This document shows positions 27,528-35,384 of a DNA stretch of 64,000 nucleotides, in pieces. Each line of letters opens with the position of its first letter. The stretch's first letter is position 1. Under the pieces are notes generated by a model that saw nothing but the letters and a program-made list of their open reading frames with translations, did no database searches and was not told the DNA's origin. Source of the stretch: Aerophototrophica crusticola (lineage in GTDB: Bacteria > Pseudomonadota > Alphaproteobacteria > Azospirillales > Azospirillaceae); contig MOEB01000003.1 of assembly GCA_001939945.1 (NCBI GenBank), positions 124,001 through 188,000 on the forward strand. Reading direction: 5' to 3'. Made by a program: the position numbers and the translations under genes.

Positions 27528-27742
27528 TTGGGGATATCCGGCATTTATTTTGAATTAACACGGCGGGGGAGGGCGTTCTATCGGTCGGTGCGCTGCTGTT
27601 AACATACTTATGGATAGGTCTAGGCAGTCATGATGGCATGCGGAGGTAGGCAGACTTCCGGATCCACCCGCATTCCGCGCAATCGGCATTCCTGTAAGTC
27701 GGAGGTCAGGCGACCGACGGGCTTTGGGTCCCGGCTCCCCCA
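27528..27742 (-). promoter_or_regulatory. Promoter/leader region of the giant gene operon
   Basis: This 215-base gap separates the copper-type operon from the giant gene. The 80 bases nearest the giant gene are clearly AT-rich against the surrounding GC-rich DNA (for example TTAATTCAAAATAAATGCC on the minus strand, and TATGTTAAC further up). This suggests a promoter, although no exact -35/-10 pair stands out. I see no open frame or strong hairpin here. Confidence 0.4.
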
Positions 27743-28210
27743 TCAACGGAAGCGGGCCGACCAAGACTCGACGGCTTCCATGCCACGGCCCCGCACCACC
27801 GTGACATCCCCGCCCGGAGCCACCAGCAGGGTCCGGGGCAGCTCCCCCCGCCAGCGGGGGTCCAGCTCGAAGCGCAGCCTCTCGGCGAAGGGGTCGGCGA
27901 AGTGCCAGGACTCCAGCCCGGACAGGCCGGCCCTGGCCAGGGTAGCGGCCATGCGGGGCACATCCTCTTCCCCGTCGGTGCTGATCAGGACGATACGGAG
28001 GTTCGGGTTCTCCCGCGCCAGCCTTGCCCAGTGGGGAAGCTCCACCAGACAGGGCGCGCAGGTCAGGGACCAGAGGTGGGCCACCAGGGGCTTGCCGGCG
28101 TGGGCATCCCGGATGGCCTGCCAGCTTCCCTCCACGAAGGGCTTGGCCCCGCCCGCGAGTGCCGGGACGGCCAGGAGCCAGAGGGACAGGGCGATCAAGG
28201 TGGCCCTCAT
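27743..28210 (-). CDS. TlpA/redoxin-like periplasmic thioredoxin-fold protein
   Basis: This 155-residue protein begins with a signal peptide (MRATLIALSLWLLAVPALA) and has one thioredoxin active-site motif, CAPC, at 51-54 in the sequence LWSLTCAPCLVELPHWARL. It keeps the later core strands (LRIVLISTD, PRTLLVAPGGDV). It should therefore act as a periplasmic thiol oxidoreductase. The position of the cis-proline is not obvious because the loop reads GELPRTLL. It is the last gene of the operon and overlaps the beta-propeller gene by four bases (ATGA). That neighbour has several closely spaced cysteines, and keeping them reduced for metal loading would be a natural job; this is inferred from context. 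Confidence 0.85.
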   Translation of the reverse strand: MRATLIALSLWLLAVPALAGGAKPFVEGSWQAIRDAHAGKPLVAHLWSLTCAPCLVELPHWARLARENPNLRIVLISTDGEEDVPRMAATLARAGLSGLESWHFADPFAERLRFELDPRWRGELPRTLLVAPGGDVTVVRGRGMEAVESWSARFR

Positions 28211-29445
28211 GGGGTGCCCCCTTCCAAGGGTAGCATGCGGTACCCCTCCGCCTTGGTGTGCCAGGAGAGGAGCGCGCCGCCCCTGCCATCGGACAGCAGG
28301 ATGGGATGGTCGGAGGCGTCGGCGGTGCTGGCCAGGGGGCGGGCGGCGGTCCAGGATTTGCCGCCGTCGGCGGACAGCTGGCCCATGACGCGGCTCTGCT
28401 TTCCGTCGAACTCCTTCCAGGCCAGCCAGACCTGGTCGCCCGCCGCCAGGAGTTGGGCGTGGCCGGCCTGCCGGTCGGGGTCGCCCACCGCGACGGGCAC
28501 GGTGAAGGACGCCCCGCCGTCGCCGGAGCGCGCGTAGAACAGACCCTCCCGCGCCGCGCCTTGGGTGAACCAGGCTACATGGATGGTACCGCCGGCTGTG
28601 GCCAGGGTGGGGCCATGGTGGGGGCAGCCGTCGATCTTCCAGTCATCGACCGATACCCGACGCTTGGGCCCGGGCTTGTCGGGGGCGGAGAAGGCCAGCA
28701 GGGCGTGGTCGCGGATACCGCCGTCGAAGATGCTGCGCCAGGTGATGACGGGCTTTCCGGGCGCTGCCCAGGCCAGGGCGACGCGGCAGCATTCGCAGGA
28801 GTTGTCGCCCAGGGTCACGGGCGGCTGGAAGCTGCGGCCGCCGTCCAGGGACCAAGCGGCCTTCAGCGCGGCACCGGCATAGGGTTGGCCCTTCGCCTTG
28901 GCCTCTGCCAGGGGACCCTTGTCGATCCAGGTGGCGAGCAGGCGCCCCTGCCTGTCGCTGGAGAGCACGGGGAAACGCTCGCTGGTGCCGTCCGGGACCA
29001 GGGGGGTGGGTGGCGTGAAGGTCTTGCCGTCGGCGGAATGGCTGACCAGGACCTGGCCGTTGTACCGCTCATCCTTGCGCACGGCCCAGGCGACGGAGAC
29101 GCGGCCCTGGGCGTCCACGGTGATGGCGGGGCGGCCGTCGCCGTTGTCGTCCACCCGGGCGGGCTCCGGCGACAGGGGGATGGGCTCACCCAAGGGACCA
29201 GTGGGCTGGCCGGCGGGGGAGTGGGCAACCCAGACCTTGCCGCCGGCCACCCAGGTCAGCCAGAGGGTCCGGTCAGGGCCCAGGGCCGGGGTCACGGCGG
29301 TGGCGCAGCGCAGGCGGCCGTCCTCCGGCCCGCAGCCCTCCGCCACGCCGGTGGGTTTGGCGCCGCCGCCATGCTGGTGCTGCTGGGCTGCGGCGGGGAG
29401 GGCGAGGGCGGCTGCGAGGAGGGCGAGGGGGAACAGGCGACGCAT
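28207..29445 (-). CDS. BNR/sialidase-fold beta-propeller with conserved Cys/His motifs, putative metal handling
   Basis: This 412-residue secreted protein has a signal peptide (MRRLFPLALLAAALALPAAA) and repeated Asp-box-like phrases (HSADGKTFTPP, SLDGGRSFQPP, SGDGGASFTVP, SADGGKSWTAA), which predict a sialidase-type beta-propeller. It also has QHQHGGG just after the signal peptide, SCECCR near residues 215-220 and DGCPHHGP near 272-279; these are unusual for a glycosidase and look like metal ligands. The ATG at 29445 is preferred because GGAGG precedes it by five bases, and it overlaps the receptor gene's stop (TGATG). The typical sialidase catalytic residues are not evident. With the TonB receptor, DUF2946 and thioredoxin neighbours, a role in copper (or heme) acquisition or delivery is inferred. 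Confidence 0.7.
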   Translation of the reverse strand: MRRLFPLALLAAALALPAAAQQHQHGGGAKPTGVAEGCGPEDGRLRCATAVTPALGPDRTLWLTWVAGGKVWVAHSPAGQPTGPLGEPIPLSPEPARVDDNGDGRPAITVDAQGRVSVAWAVRKDERYNGQVLVSHSADGKTFTPPTPLVPDGTSERFPVLSSDRQGRLLATWIDKGPLAEAKAKGQPYAGAALKAAWSLDGGRSFQPPVTLGDNSCECCRVALAWAAPGKPVITWRSIFDGGIRDHALLAFSAPDKPGPKRRVSVDDWKIDGCPHHGPTLATAGGTIHVAWFTQGAAREGLFYARSGDGGASFTVPVAVGDPDRQAGHAQLLAAGDQVWLAWKEFDGKQSRVMGQLSADGGKSWTAARPLASTADASDHPILLSDGRGGALLSWHTKAEGYRMLPLEGGTP

Positions 29446-31715
29446 CAGAGCCTCCATCCGAGTTCCAGCACGACGGTGCGTTGCGGGTAGGGGTGGAAAA
29501 CCCAGGCCTGGTTGTTGGCCAAATTGTCCACGCCCAGGCTGAGCCGCGCTTGGTCCGTCACGTCCCAGGACAGCTTGGCATCCAGGATCAGGAATTCCGA
29601 GGTGTAGCCGAAGCTGTCGCCGCGCTGCGTGCCCTCCAGGTTGCTGTTGGGGCGGCTGGCGTAGCGCAGGCCGAGGCTGGCCAGCCAGTCCTCGGCAAAG
29701 CGCCAGCGGGCGTTGGCGTTGGCCCGCCAGCGGGGGATGCGGGGGAACTGCACTCCCTCCGCGGCCGGGTTGGGGCGGTTGCGCAGGGTCTCCGCGTCGG
29801 TCCAGGCCAGGTTGGCGTCAAGGTCCAGGCCGGGCAGGATGTCCACCGCCTCCACGATGGCCTCCACGCCCCATTGGCGCACCACGTCGATGTTCTTGAA
29901 GCTGGTGGTGACGGCGCCGAACTGGTTGAAGCCCTGCTGGCTGAAGATGGCATCCTCCGCCCGCTGCCAGAAGACGCTGCCGGTGACGCGGACGTCGCCG
30001 AAGGACCGGCGCAGCAGCAGGTTGGCGTCGCGCGATTCCTCTGGCTTCAGGCCCGGGTCGAAGCTGCCGGGGTCGAGCTGCCCGTCCACCAGCCGGCCCT
30101 GGAACAGCTCCCCCACCGTGGGGAAGCGGGTAGCGGTGGCGAGGCTGAGCTGGGCCTGCCAGCCGTCCGCGATGTCCCACTCAGCACCCAGGGTCGGGCT
30201 GACGGCGGTGTCGCGGCGGGTGGGATAGGTGGCTAGGGAACTGGCGTTGGCCAGCAGCCCGTCTTCCGCCCGCCAGCGGTCCAGCCGCGCGCCGCCGGTC
30301 AGGGTCAGGTGGTCGGACAGGGCGTAGCGGGCATCGACGAAGGCGCCGACCTGGCCGGTGCGGCCAGCGGTGCGGCTGCTGAACACCGGCGCGGCCTTGC
30401 TGCGCCAGGCGGTGGTGTTGAACAGGTCCTGGGACGTCTCGTACCACATGCCGTTGGCGCCCAGGGCCAGGTCCAGGGAGCCGAACTCCCGCTCCGCCAG
30501 CACATCCGCCGCCCACCAGCCCGTGTCGCCCTGGCGGGCCAGGGTGCCGGCGCCGTTGCTGATGCCGGCCTGGTGGTTGGAGGAGGTGCGCGTCTCCAGC
30601 CGGTCCACCCGGAAGCGGGACAGGGCGGCGCGCAGGTCCCAGCCGGCCAGGGGGCCGGACAGCTTCACGCCGGCCAGGATTTCCCGGCGCTCTGACAGGG
30701 ACAGGGTGACTCCGTTGGCGGTCCACAGGGACCCGTCGGGCAGCCGCACCCGGCCCTGGTAGACGGGGGTGCCCGCCGCGTCGCGCAGGTAGCTTTCCGG
30801 CTTGGTCTGGTCGCTGTTCACGGTCCACAGGATGGCCAGCGCATCCGCCTGCCAGCCGTCGCCGAACCGGTAGCCGACGCGGGCGCGGAGCTGGTCCTGC
30901 ACCGTGCTGTCCGGGCTGTCGGCGGCGAAGACGGGGGTCTTGCTGACCAGCTCATTGTCCACGAATCCGCCGGTCACCGGGCTGGCCGGGGCGGGGCCGG
31001 TTGCGCGGGTGAGTTGGCGCCATTGCATGGGCTGCCCCTCATTCTCCAGCCGTCGGGCGGACAGGCGCAGGTTCCAGGGGCCGTCCTGCTGCCGCCAGCC
31101 CAGTCCGGCCTCCGCGCTATAGCCCAGGTAGGTGTCATCGGTGCCGTACTGCTCGTACGGCTGGGCGAAGCCTTGCAAGGTGGCGAAGGCTTCCGTGCCC
31201 ACCGGCTCCCGCGTGGTGATGGAGACGACGCCGCCCATGGAATTGCCCGGGTGGCGGGCGGAATAGGGGCCATAGACGATGTCGAACTGGCGCGCCTCGC
31301 CGGGGCCGACGACGCCCCATTTGGGCGGGAAGCCGAAACTGTTGCCCAGGAAGTTGGACACCAGGAACCCGTCCACCAGCACCAGGGTGCGGGCCGATTG
31401 GGTGCTGTGGGTGCCGCGGAAGCCGGGCACGCCGTTCAGGTCGCCGATGAAGCGCTTCCGCACGAAGAAGTTCGGCGCGTACTTCATCAGGTCCTCGACG
31501 TTCACCGCGTTGACCGCGTCGAACTGCTCCGGACCGAGGGAGACGGACAGGCCGCGCGGCTCCACCGTGATAGGGGCCTGGCGCTGGCCGACCACGATGA
31601 TCTCCTCCATGGGGCGGACGGCAAGCTGCTCCTGCGCCGCGGCGGTCGCGGACAGCAGGGCGAGGGGGGCCGCGAGGCATAGGCCGGCGGCCACCCGGGA
31701 AAGGCGGGAAGGCAA
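29445..31715 (-). CDS. TonB-dependent outer-membrane receptor
   Basis: This 756-residue protein imports a bound substrate across the outer membrane with energy from TonB. It has a signal peptide (MPSRLSRVAAGLCLAAPLALLSATAAA), a short N-terminal segment with MEEIIVVGQR, a plug domain (VNVEDLMKYAPNFFVRKRF, GFRGTH, LVLVDGFLV, VYGPYSARHPGNSMGGVVSI) and a beta-barrel ending in the aromatic-rich VVLELGWRL. The length is normal for the family. The ligand is not encoded in any single motif. The operon with DUF2946, a Cys/His-rich propeller and a thioredoxin-like protein favours copper, which is inference. The gene starts 88 bases after the DUF2946 gene's stop. Confidence 0.92.
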   Translation of the reverse strand: MPSRLSRVAAGLCLAAPLALLSATAAAQEQLAVRPMEEIIVVGQRQAPITVEPRGLSVSLGPEQFDAVNAVNVEDLMKYAPNFFVRKRFIGDLNGVPGFRGTHSTQSARTLVLVDGFLVSNFLGNSFGFPPKWGVVGPGEARQFDIVYGPYSARHPGNSMGGVVSITTREPVGTEAFATLQGFAQPYEQYGTDDTYLGYSAEAGLGWRQQDGPWNLRLSARRLENEGQPMQWRQLTRATGPAPASPVTGGFVDNELVSKTPVFAADSPDSTVQDQLRARVGYRFGDGWQADALAILWTVNSDQTKPESYLRDAAGTPVYQGRVRLPDGSLWTANGVTLSLSERREILAGVKLSGPLAGWDLRAALSRFRVDRLETRTSSNHQAGISNGAGTLARQGDTGWWAADVLAEREFGSLDLALGANGMWYETSQDLFNTTAWRSKAAPVFSSRTAGRTGQVGAFVDARYALSDHLTLTGGARLDRWRAEDGLLANASSLATYPTRRDTAVSPTLGAEWDIADGWQAQLSLATATRFPTVGELFQGRLVDGQLDPGSFDPGLKPEESRDANLLLRRSFGDVRVTGSVFWQRAEDAIFSQQGFNQFGAVTTSFKNIDVVRQWGVEAIVEAVDILPGLDLDANLAWTDAETLRNRPNPAAEGVQFPRIPRWRANANARWRFAEDWLASLGLRYASRPNSNLEGTQRGDSFGYTSEFLILDAKLSWDVTDQARLSLGVDNLANNQAWVFHPYPQRTVVLELGWRL

Positions 31716-31803
31716 GGGGATGCTCCTGATCCGGCCGGGGCCGCCCTGGGCGGGGTCCCGGCACGATGGCTCGTCCCGGTGTTAAGGCCGGGGGCGGTGG
31801 GGA

Positions 31804-32208
31804 TCAGGCGAGGGCGGGCGGGGCGCGGGGGCCGGCAAGGCCCGGCGGTCTTGGGAAGGGCGTGGGCGCGCTGCTGCTGGGCACCCAGCGGGCCAGGGGG
31901 GCCAGGGCCAGCAGCGGCAGCAGGATCGCCGCCAGCAGCGGCAGGGCCAGCGACACCACCGCCGCGAAGACGCAGGGGCTCTCGCTGGCATGGGGGGCCG
32001 GCTGGTCCACCGGGTTCCCGTCCTTGTCCAGCAGGATAGTCTTCTCGAACCCGCCGGAGCAGATGGTGATGGGGTAGGCCCCGTCAGCCAGGGCGCCCAG
32101 GTCCGGCATGAAGCCGGCCGGCACCAGCGCCCGCAGGAACAACGCGCCCAACACCAGCCACGCCGCGAGGCGACGGAGGGAAATAGGCATATGGCGCAGG
32201 CCGTTCAT
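31804..32208 (-). CDS. DUF2946 family membrane protein
   Basis: This 134-residue protein has an N-terminal helix (RRLAAWLVLGALFLRALVPAGFMP), a conserved YPITICSGG segment, a central His-containing part (PAPHASESPCVFA) and a long second hydrophobic stretch (AVVSLALPLLAAILLPLLALA), ending in a Pro-rich tail. This is the DUF2946 pattern: two membrane segments with a Cys in the loop. Genes of this family are often found with copper-linked TonB receptors. Its biochemical function is unknown. I chose the ATG at 32208, which follows AGGA closely; ATGs at 32190 and 32220 are possible. It is the first gene of a four-gene operon. Confidence 0.75.
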   Translation of the reverse strand: MNGLRHMPISLRRLAAWLVLGALFLRALVPAGFMPDLGALADGAYPITICSGGFEKTILLDKDGNPVDQPAPHASESPCVFAAVVSLALPLLAAILLPLLALAPLARWVPSSSAPTPFPRPPGLAGPRAPPALA

Positions 32209-32269
32209 GGTCCTACGCATGCCAGGGGCACGCCGCCCTGTCCAGTGCCGGTTCGCCGCAGTGGGGGGA

Positions 32270-32584
32270 GTGCGGGACGAGGCGGTCGGGCTCCTGGGAG
32301 CGTGGGTGCCAATGAACACGGACGACACGGACACCGCTTCGCGGCCACGGACGACACGGACCGCTGCCTGGCTGTCCGGTTTGTACTGTGAACCGCGGCG
32401 AAGCCGCAGTCGGTCCTGCCTGGGACAGGCTGGCGCAGGGGAAACTTTGGAATCATTGCGGCTTCGCCGCGGGACAGGCAGGTGGTGGCGTTCGTGCCTG
32501 TCCGTGTGCCGCGAAGCGGCGTCCGTGTCGTCCGTGTTCAACGGCACCGAGGCCACCCACAAGACGGACCGCCTCGTCCCGCAC
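32270..32584. repeat. Nested long inverted repeat, non-coding
   Basis: The non-coding interval 32209-32596 is mostly filled by three nested inverted repeat pairs on one centre: outer arms 32270-32287 and 32567-32584 (18 of 18 bases complementary), middle arms 32305-32350 and 32502-32548 (about 43 of 47), and inner arms 32393-32408 and 32458-32473 (16 of 16). A direct repeat of CACGGACGACACGGAC also occurs within and just after the left middle arm. The RNA could fold into one long interrupted hairpin. It may be a miniature mobile element, a dispersed palindrome or a terminator between the cyclase gene and the copper-type operon. No gene fits inside it. Confidence 0.85.
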
Positions 32585-32596
32585 CGACACCCGCCC

Positions 32597-34549
32597 CTAC
32601 TTCTCCTCCATCTTCACCTTGTCCCCCATTTCGCCTTTCCGCAGACGGTCCAGATGCAGGCGGGTGGGGCCGTCGTCGGGGCGGTCGGCGGCCAGGGACT
32701 CGAAGGCGTCAAGGGCGCCCGGGTCCTTGGCTTCCAGCAGGGCGTAGGCGGCCAGGTAGGCCTGGGTGAAGGGGCTGGCGGCGTCCTCCGCCGACAGGGG
32801 CTGGTAGACCGGGATGGGTTCCGTCTTGCCCTTCAGGACGATGCGGCCCACGGGGCGGCGGGGGATGTCGGGGCAGAGGCTGGCGGTGGCGCCGCTCATG
32901 GCGACGCGGGTGCCCAGGTACTTGTTCAGCCCCTCCAGCCGCGCGGCGGTGTTCACGTTGTCGCCCAGGGCCGTGTATTCGAACCGCAGCTCCGCGCCGA
33001 AGTTGCCGACGCTGGCCGGGCCGGAATGCACCCCGATGCGGGTGACGCCGAAGGCGCGGCCGGCGGCCTGTTCCGCCGCCAGGAAGGTTTGGGCGAACTG
33101 GTCCAACTCCAGCGCGCAGGCCGCGGCCCGGGCGGCGTGGTCGGGCTGGTCCTTGGGGGCGTTGAACAGGGCGAAGACGGCGTCGCCGATGAACTTGTCC
33201 ACCGTGCCGCCATGGCGGAACACCACCCGCACCATGCCGTCCAGGTAGCGGTTCATGACGTCGGACAGGCTGGCGGCGTCCATACCCTCCGCGATGGTCG
33301 TGAAGCCGGCCACGTCGGTGAAGATATAGCTTAGCTCCCGCCGCTTGGGGTCGAGCTGCAGCTTGGCCGGGTCGCGCAGGATGTCGTCCAGCAGGGCGGG
33401 GGACAGGTACTTGCTGAAGGCGCCCTGGATGAACTTGCGCTGTTCCCGCTCCTGCCGGCCGCTGTAGAGGTCGGCCATCCAGAGGGCCAGGGACAGGGCG
33501 AGCGACGGGGTGATGACAGGCACCATGACAGCCTGGTACCGGAACAGCAGGAACGCCCCCACCCAGATGCCCAGGATGCCGGCCAGGCCCAGCAGGGTGC
33601 GCAGCCACAGCGCCACCTCCATCCGCCCCAGCAGCAGCCCCACCAGGGCGGCGAGGGTGCAGGCGAGGAGGGAGAGCCACAGCCCCTGGGCCGGCGGGGC
33701 CTTGGCGTCCATCAGTTGGGCCAGCTTGTGGGCATGGACCAACACGCCGGGCATGGTGCTGTCCAGCCCGGTGCGGGCGGCGCGGAAGGGCGTCAGGTGC
33801 CGGTCGGCATCCAGCAGCACCGCCCCCACCAGGACCACCTTGCCCTTGAACCATGCGGGGGGGAGCACGGCGACGGTGTGGGCGGGGAATTGCCGGAAGG
33901 GTGGGGTGGCGCCGTCCTTTGCCCCGCGCCAGGCGATGGGCGTGCCCTCCGGCAGGGCGGCGGGCCGGCCCAGCTTCGTCAGCAGCGCCTCGCTGATCCC
34001 GGGCAGGCGGGTGCCGTCGGCCAGGGCCTTGGCCGTGAAGTATTCCCGCACCACCCCATCATAGGGGTCCTTGCGCAGGTTGGCGGCGGCGCGCAGGCCG
34101 GGGGGCAGGAATTGCTCCAGGAACCCCACCTGGGCGGCCGTCGCCCCCTCCGCCCCGTCGCCATAGCTGACCACGACGGGAATCTTGAGGTCGGCCAGGG
34201 CTTGGCGCAGGGCCTCGTCCTTGGCGGGCTCCGTCGGCGTGTCCAGCAGCACGTCCAGGAAGATGGCCGCCGCCCCCTTCTGCTCCAGCGTGCGCAACAG
34301 GTCGGCCAGGAAGCCGCGGTCGATGGGGCTGCGGTAGGGAAACCGCGCCACCGTCTCCTCCGTCAGGGCGGCGACGACGATGTCCGGGTGCTGCGGCTCC
34401 GGCGGCAGCAGGGTGGCGACGCGGTAGTCGGCCACCCAAGTCTCGAACCCGCCCAGGAACGGCAGCAGTCGCTCCATGGTCAGCGGCAGCAATGCCGCCG
34501 CCAGGGCAAGGGCGGCCATCAGGGCGGCGCGGCGCAGGCGGGGGCTCAA
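32597..34549 (-). CDS. CHASE2-domain class III adenylate cyclase
   Basis: This 650-residue membrane protein makes a cyclic nucleotide from NTP. An N-terminal helix (about 8-27) is followed by a periplasmic CHASE2 sensor (about 30-290; VADYRVATLLPPEPQHPDIVVAALTEE is cut here to its DIVVAALTEE core), three membrane helices (about 295-375) and a cytosolic cyclase domain. The metal-binding aspartates are in FTDVAGFT (about 410) and FIGDAVFALF (about 455). The purine-specifying pair is Lys in DKFIGD and Thr in EYTALGDNVN; Lys/Thr is the signature of class IIIb cyclases, which make cAMP and are often bicarbonate-responsive. It follows the two HD-type genes with only a four-base gap, so cAMP synthesis and breakdown may be co-expressed. 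The signal sensed by CHASE2 is unknown. Confidence 0.92.
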   Translation of the reverse strand: MSPRLRRAALMAALALAAALLPLTMERLLPFLGGFETWVADYRVATLLPPEPQHPDIVVAALTEETVARFPYRSPIDRGFLADLLRTLEQKGAAAIFLDVLLDTPTEPAKDEALRQALADLKIPVVVSYGDGAEGATAAQVGFLEQFLPPGLRAAANLRKDPYDGVVREYFTAKALADGTRLPGISEALLTKLGRPAALPEGTPIAWRGAKDGATPPFRQFPAHTVAVLPPAWFKGKVVLVGAVLLDADRHLTPFRAARTGLDSTMPGVLVHAHKLAQLMDAKAPPAQGLWLSLLACTLAALVGLLLGRMEVALWLRTLLGLAGILGIWVGAFLLFRYQAVMVPVITPSLALSLALWMADLYSGRQEREQRKFIQGAFSKYLSPALLDDILRDPAKLQLDPKRRELSYIFTDVAGFTTIAEGMDAASLSDVMNRYLDGMVRVVFRHGGTVDKFIGDAVFALFNAPKDQPDHAARAAACALELDQFAQTFLAAEQAAGRAFGVTRIGVHSGPASVGNFGAELRFEYTALGDNVNTAARLEGLNKYLGTRVAMSGATASLCPDIPRRPVGRIVLKGKTEPIPVYQPLSAEDAASPFTQAYLAAYALLEAKDPGALDAFESLAADRPDDGPTRLHLDRLRKGEMGDKVKMEEK

Positions 34550-34553
34550 TACC

Positions 34554-35384
34554 TCAGACCCCCGCCATCACATGCTCTTCCCGCAGCAAGTGGGAGCGCA
34601 TGGAGGACAGCCAGAGGCGGCCGGGCGTGGTGTATTCCAGCAGGGCGGCCCCGTCGCGGATGACCGGGGCCAGGGTGTTCCAGAACAGCTCGGTATAGTT
34701 GGCCCGGAACTCCACCACGTCCTTGAAGCCCAGCAGGCCCAGGATGCCCGACTCCTCCATCTCCAGGGTCAGGGGCTTCAGCTTGTGGACGAAGTAGGGG
34801 TCGGCCACGGCGCCGATCAGGTGGGCGGCGCGCAGCAGGCCCGGGTAGCTGTCCGTCTCCGGCAGCCGGTCCAGGGGCGGGGGGAAGCGGGCATAGTCCA
34901 GGTTGGCGGCCAGCATCTCCCCGTCCAGCACGGGGTCGCCGTGGAAGTGGCGGCGGGCGAACAGCATGCCGCGGTCGGCATAGTGGGGCCAGAGATAGGC
35001 GTCGGTGGCTCCCGGCGGCAGGGTGATGCTGGCCCCGTCCGCCACCACGCAGCAGGTGCCGTCATCCTCTGCCAGCAGGCGGCGGTTGAAGCCGACGGAG
35101 AAGAGGCAGAGGGAGGCAAGGAAATGCACCGCCTCGATGGAGCGGACATTGCCGTCCCGCACCACCTTGCCCCGCAGCATGTCCAGCCCGACGCAGACAA
35201 CTTGGACCGTGTGGTCGAGGTTATGGTAGACCGCGTCAGTGAGGGAGCTGAAGGTCAGCCCCACCCGCGCCGCCCGCAGCAGGGCATGGCGCTCCTGCGG
35301 CGGCGCGCCGGGAAACAGGTCCGTGAAGGCGGCACCCAGCCGTTCCAGCAGGGCCTCGGTCACGATGTCGGCCGGTCGGAACAT
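34554..35384 (-). CDS. Degenerate HD-type phosphohydrolase paralogue (metal ligands lost)
   Basis: This 276-residue protein is clearly related to its upstream neighbour: AVYHNLDHTVQVVCVG matches AIYHDLEHSMMVTSVG, DMLRGKVVRDGNVRS matches EIVRGKMLREGNVSP, and both end with a similar LEYTTPGRLWLSSMRSHLLREEH-type region (shared core SHxxxEEH). However, the central HD pair is absent: the segment reads LASLCLFSVGF (about 90-99) where the paralogue has LVALLCHDIGY, and a later conserved AADLIG reads AAHLIG. It is therefore probably a non-catalytic, perhaps regulatory, partner. The ATG at 35384 overlaps the stop of the upstream gene (TGATG); upstream in-frame codons lie within that gene. A cyclase gene follows after four bases. 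Confidence 0.8.
   Translation of the reverse strand: MFRPADIVTEALLERLGAAFTDLFPGAPPQERHALLRAARVGLTFSSLTDAVYHNLDHTVQVVCVGLDMLRGKVVRDGNVRSIEAVHFLASLCLFSVGFNRRLLAEDDGTCCVVADGASITLPPGATDAYLWPHYADRGMLFARRHFHGDPVLDGEMLAANLDYARFPPPLDRLPETDSYPGLLRAAHLIGAVADPYFVHKLKPLTLEMEESGILGLLGFKDVVEFRANYTELFWNTLAPVIRDGAALLEYTTPGRLWLSSMRSHLLREEHVMAGV

Noticed and set aside
28207-29445. True sialidase
   Set aside because: The Asp-boxes give only the fold; no clear Arg triad or catalytic Tyr/Glu pair is seen, and the context is metal uptake.
32305-32548. CRISPR-like array suggested by repeated CACGGACGACACGGAC
   Set aside because: Only a few copies occur, in inverted as well as direct orientation, with no regular unique spacers and no cas genes.
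32209-32596. Coding sequence upstream of the DUF2946 start (longer frame to 32562)
   Set aside because: The extra codons run through the inverted repeats and add no domain; the membrane protein starts naturally at 32208 or 32190.
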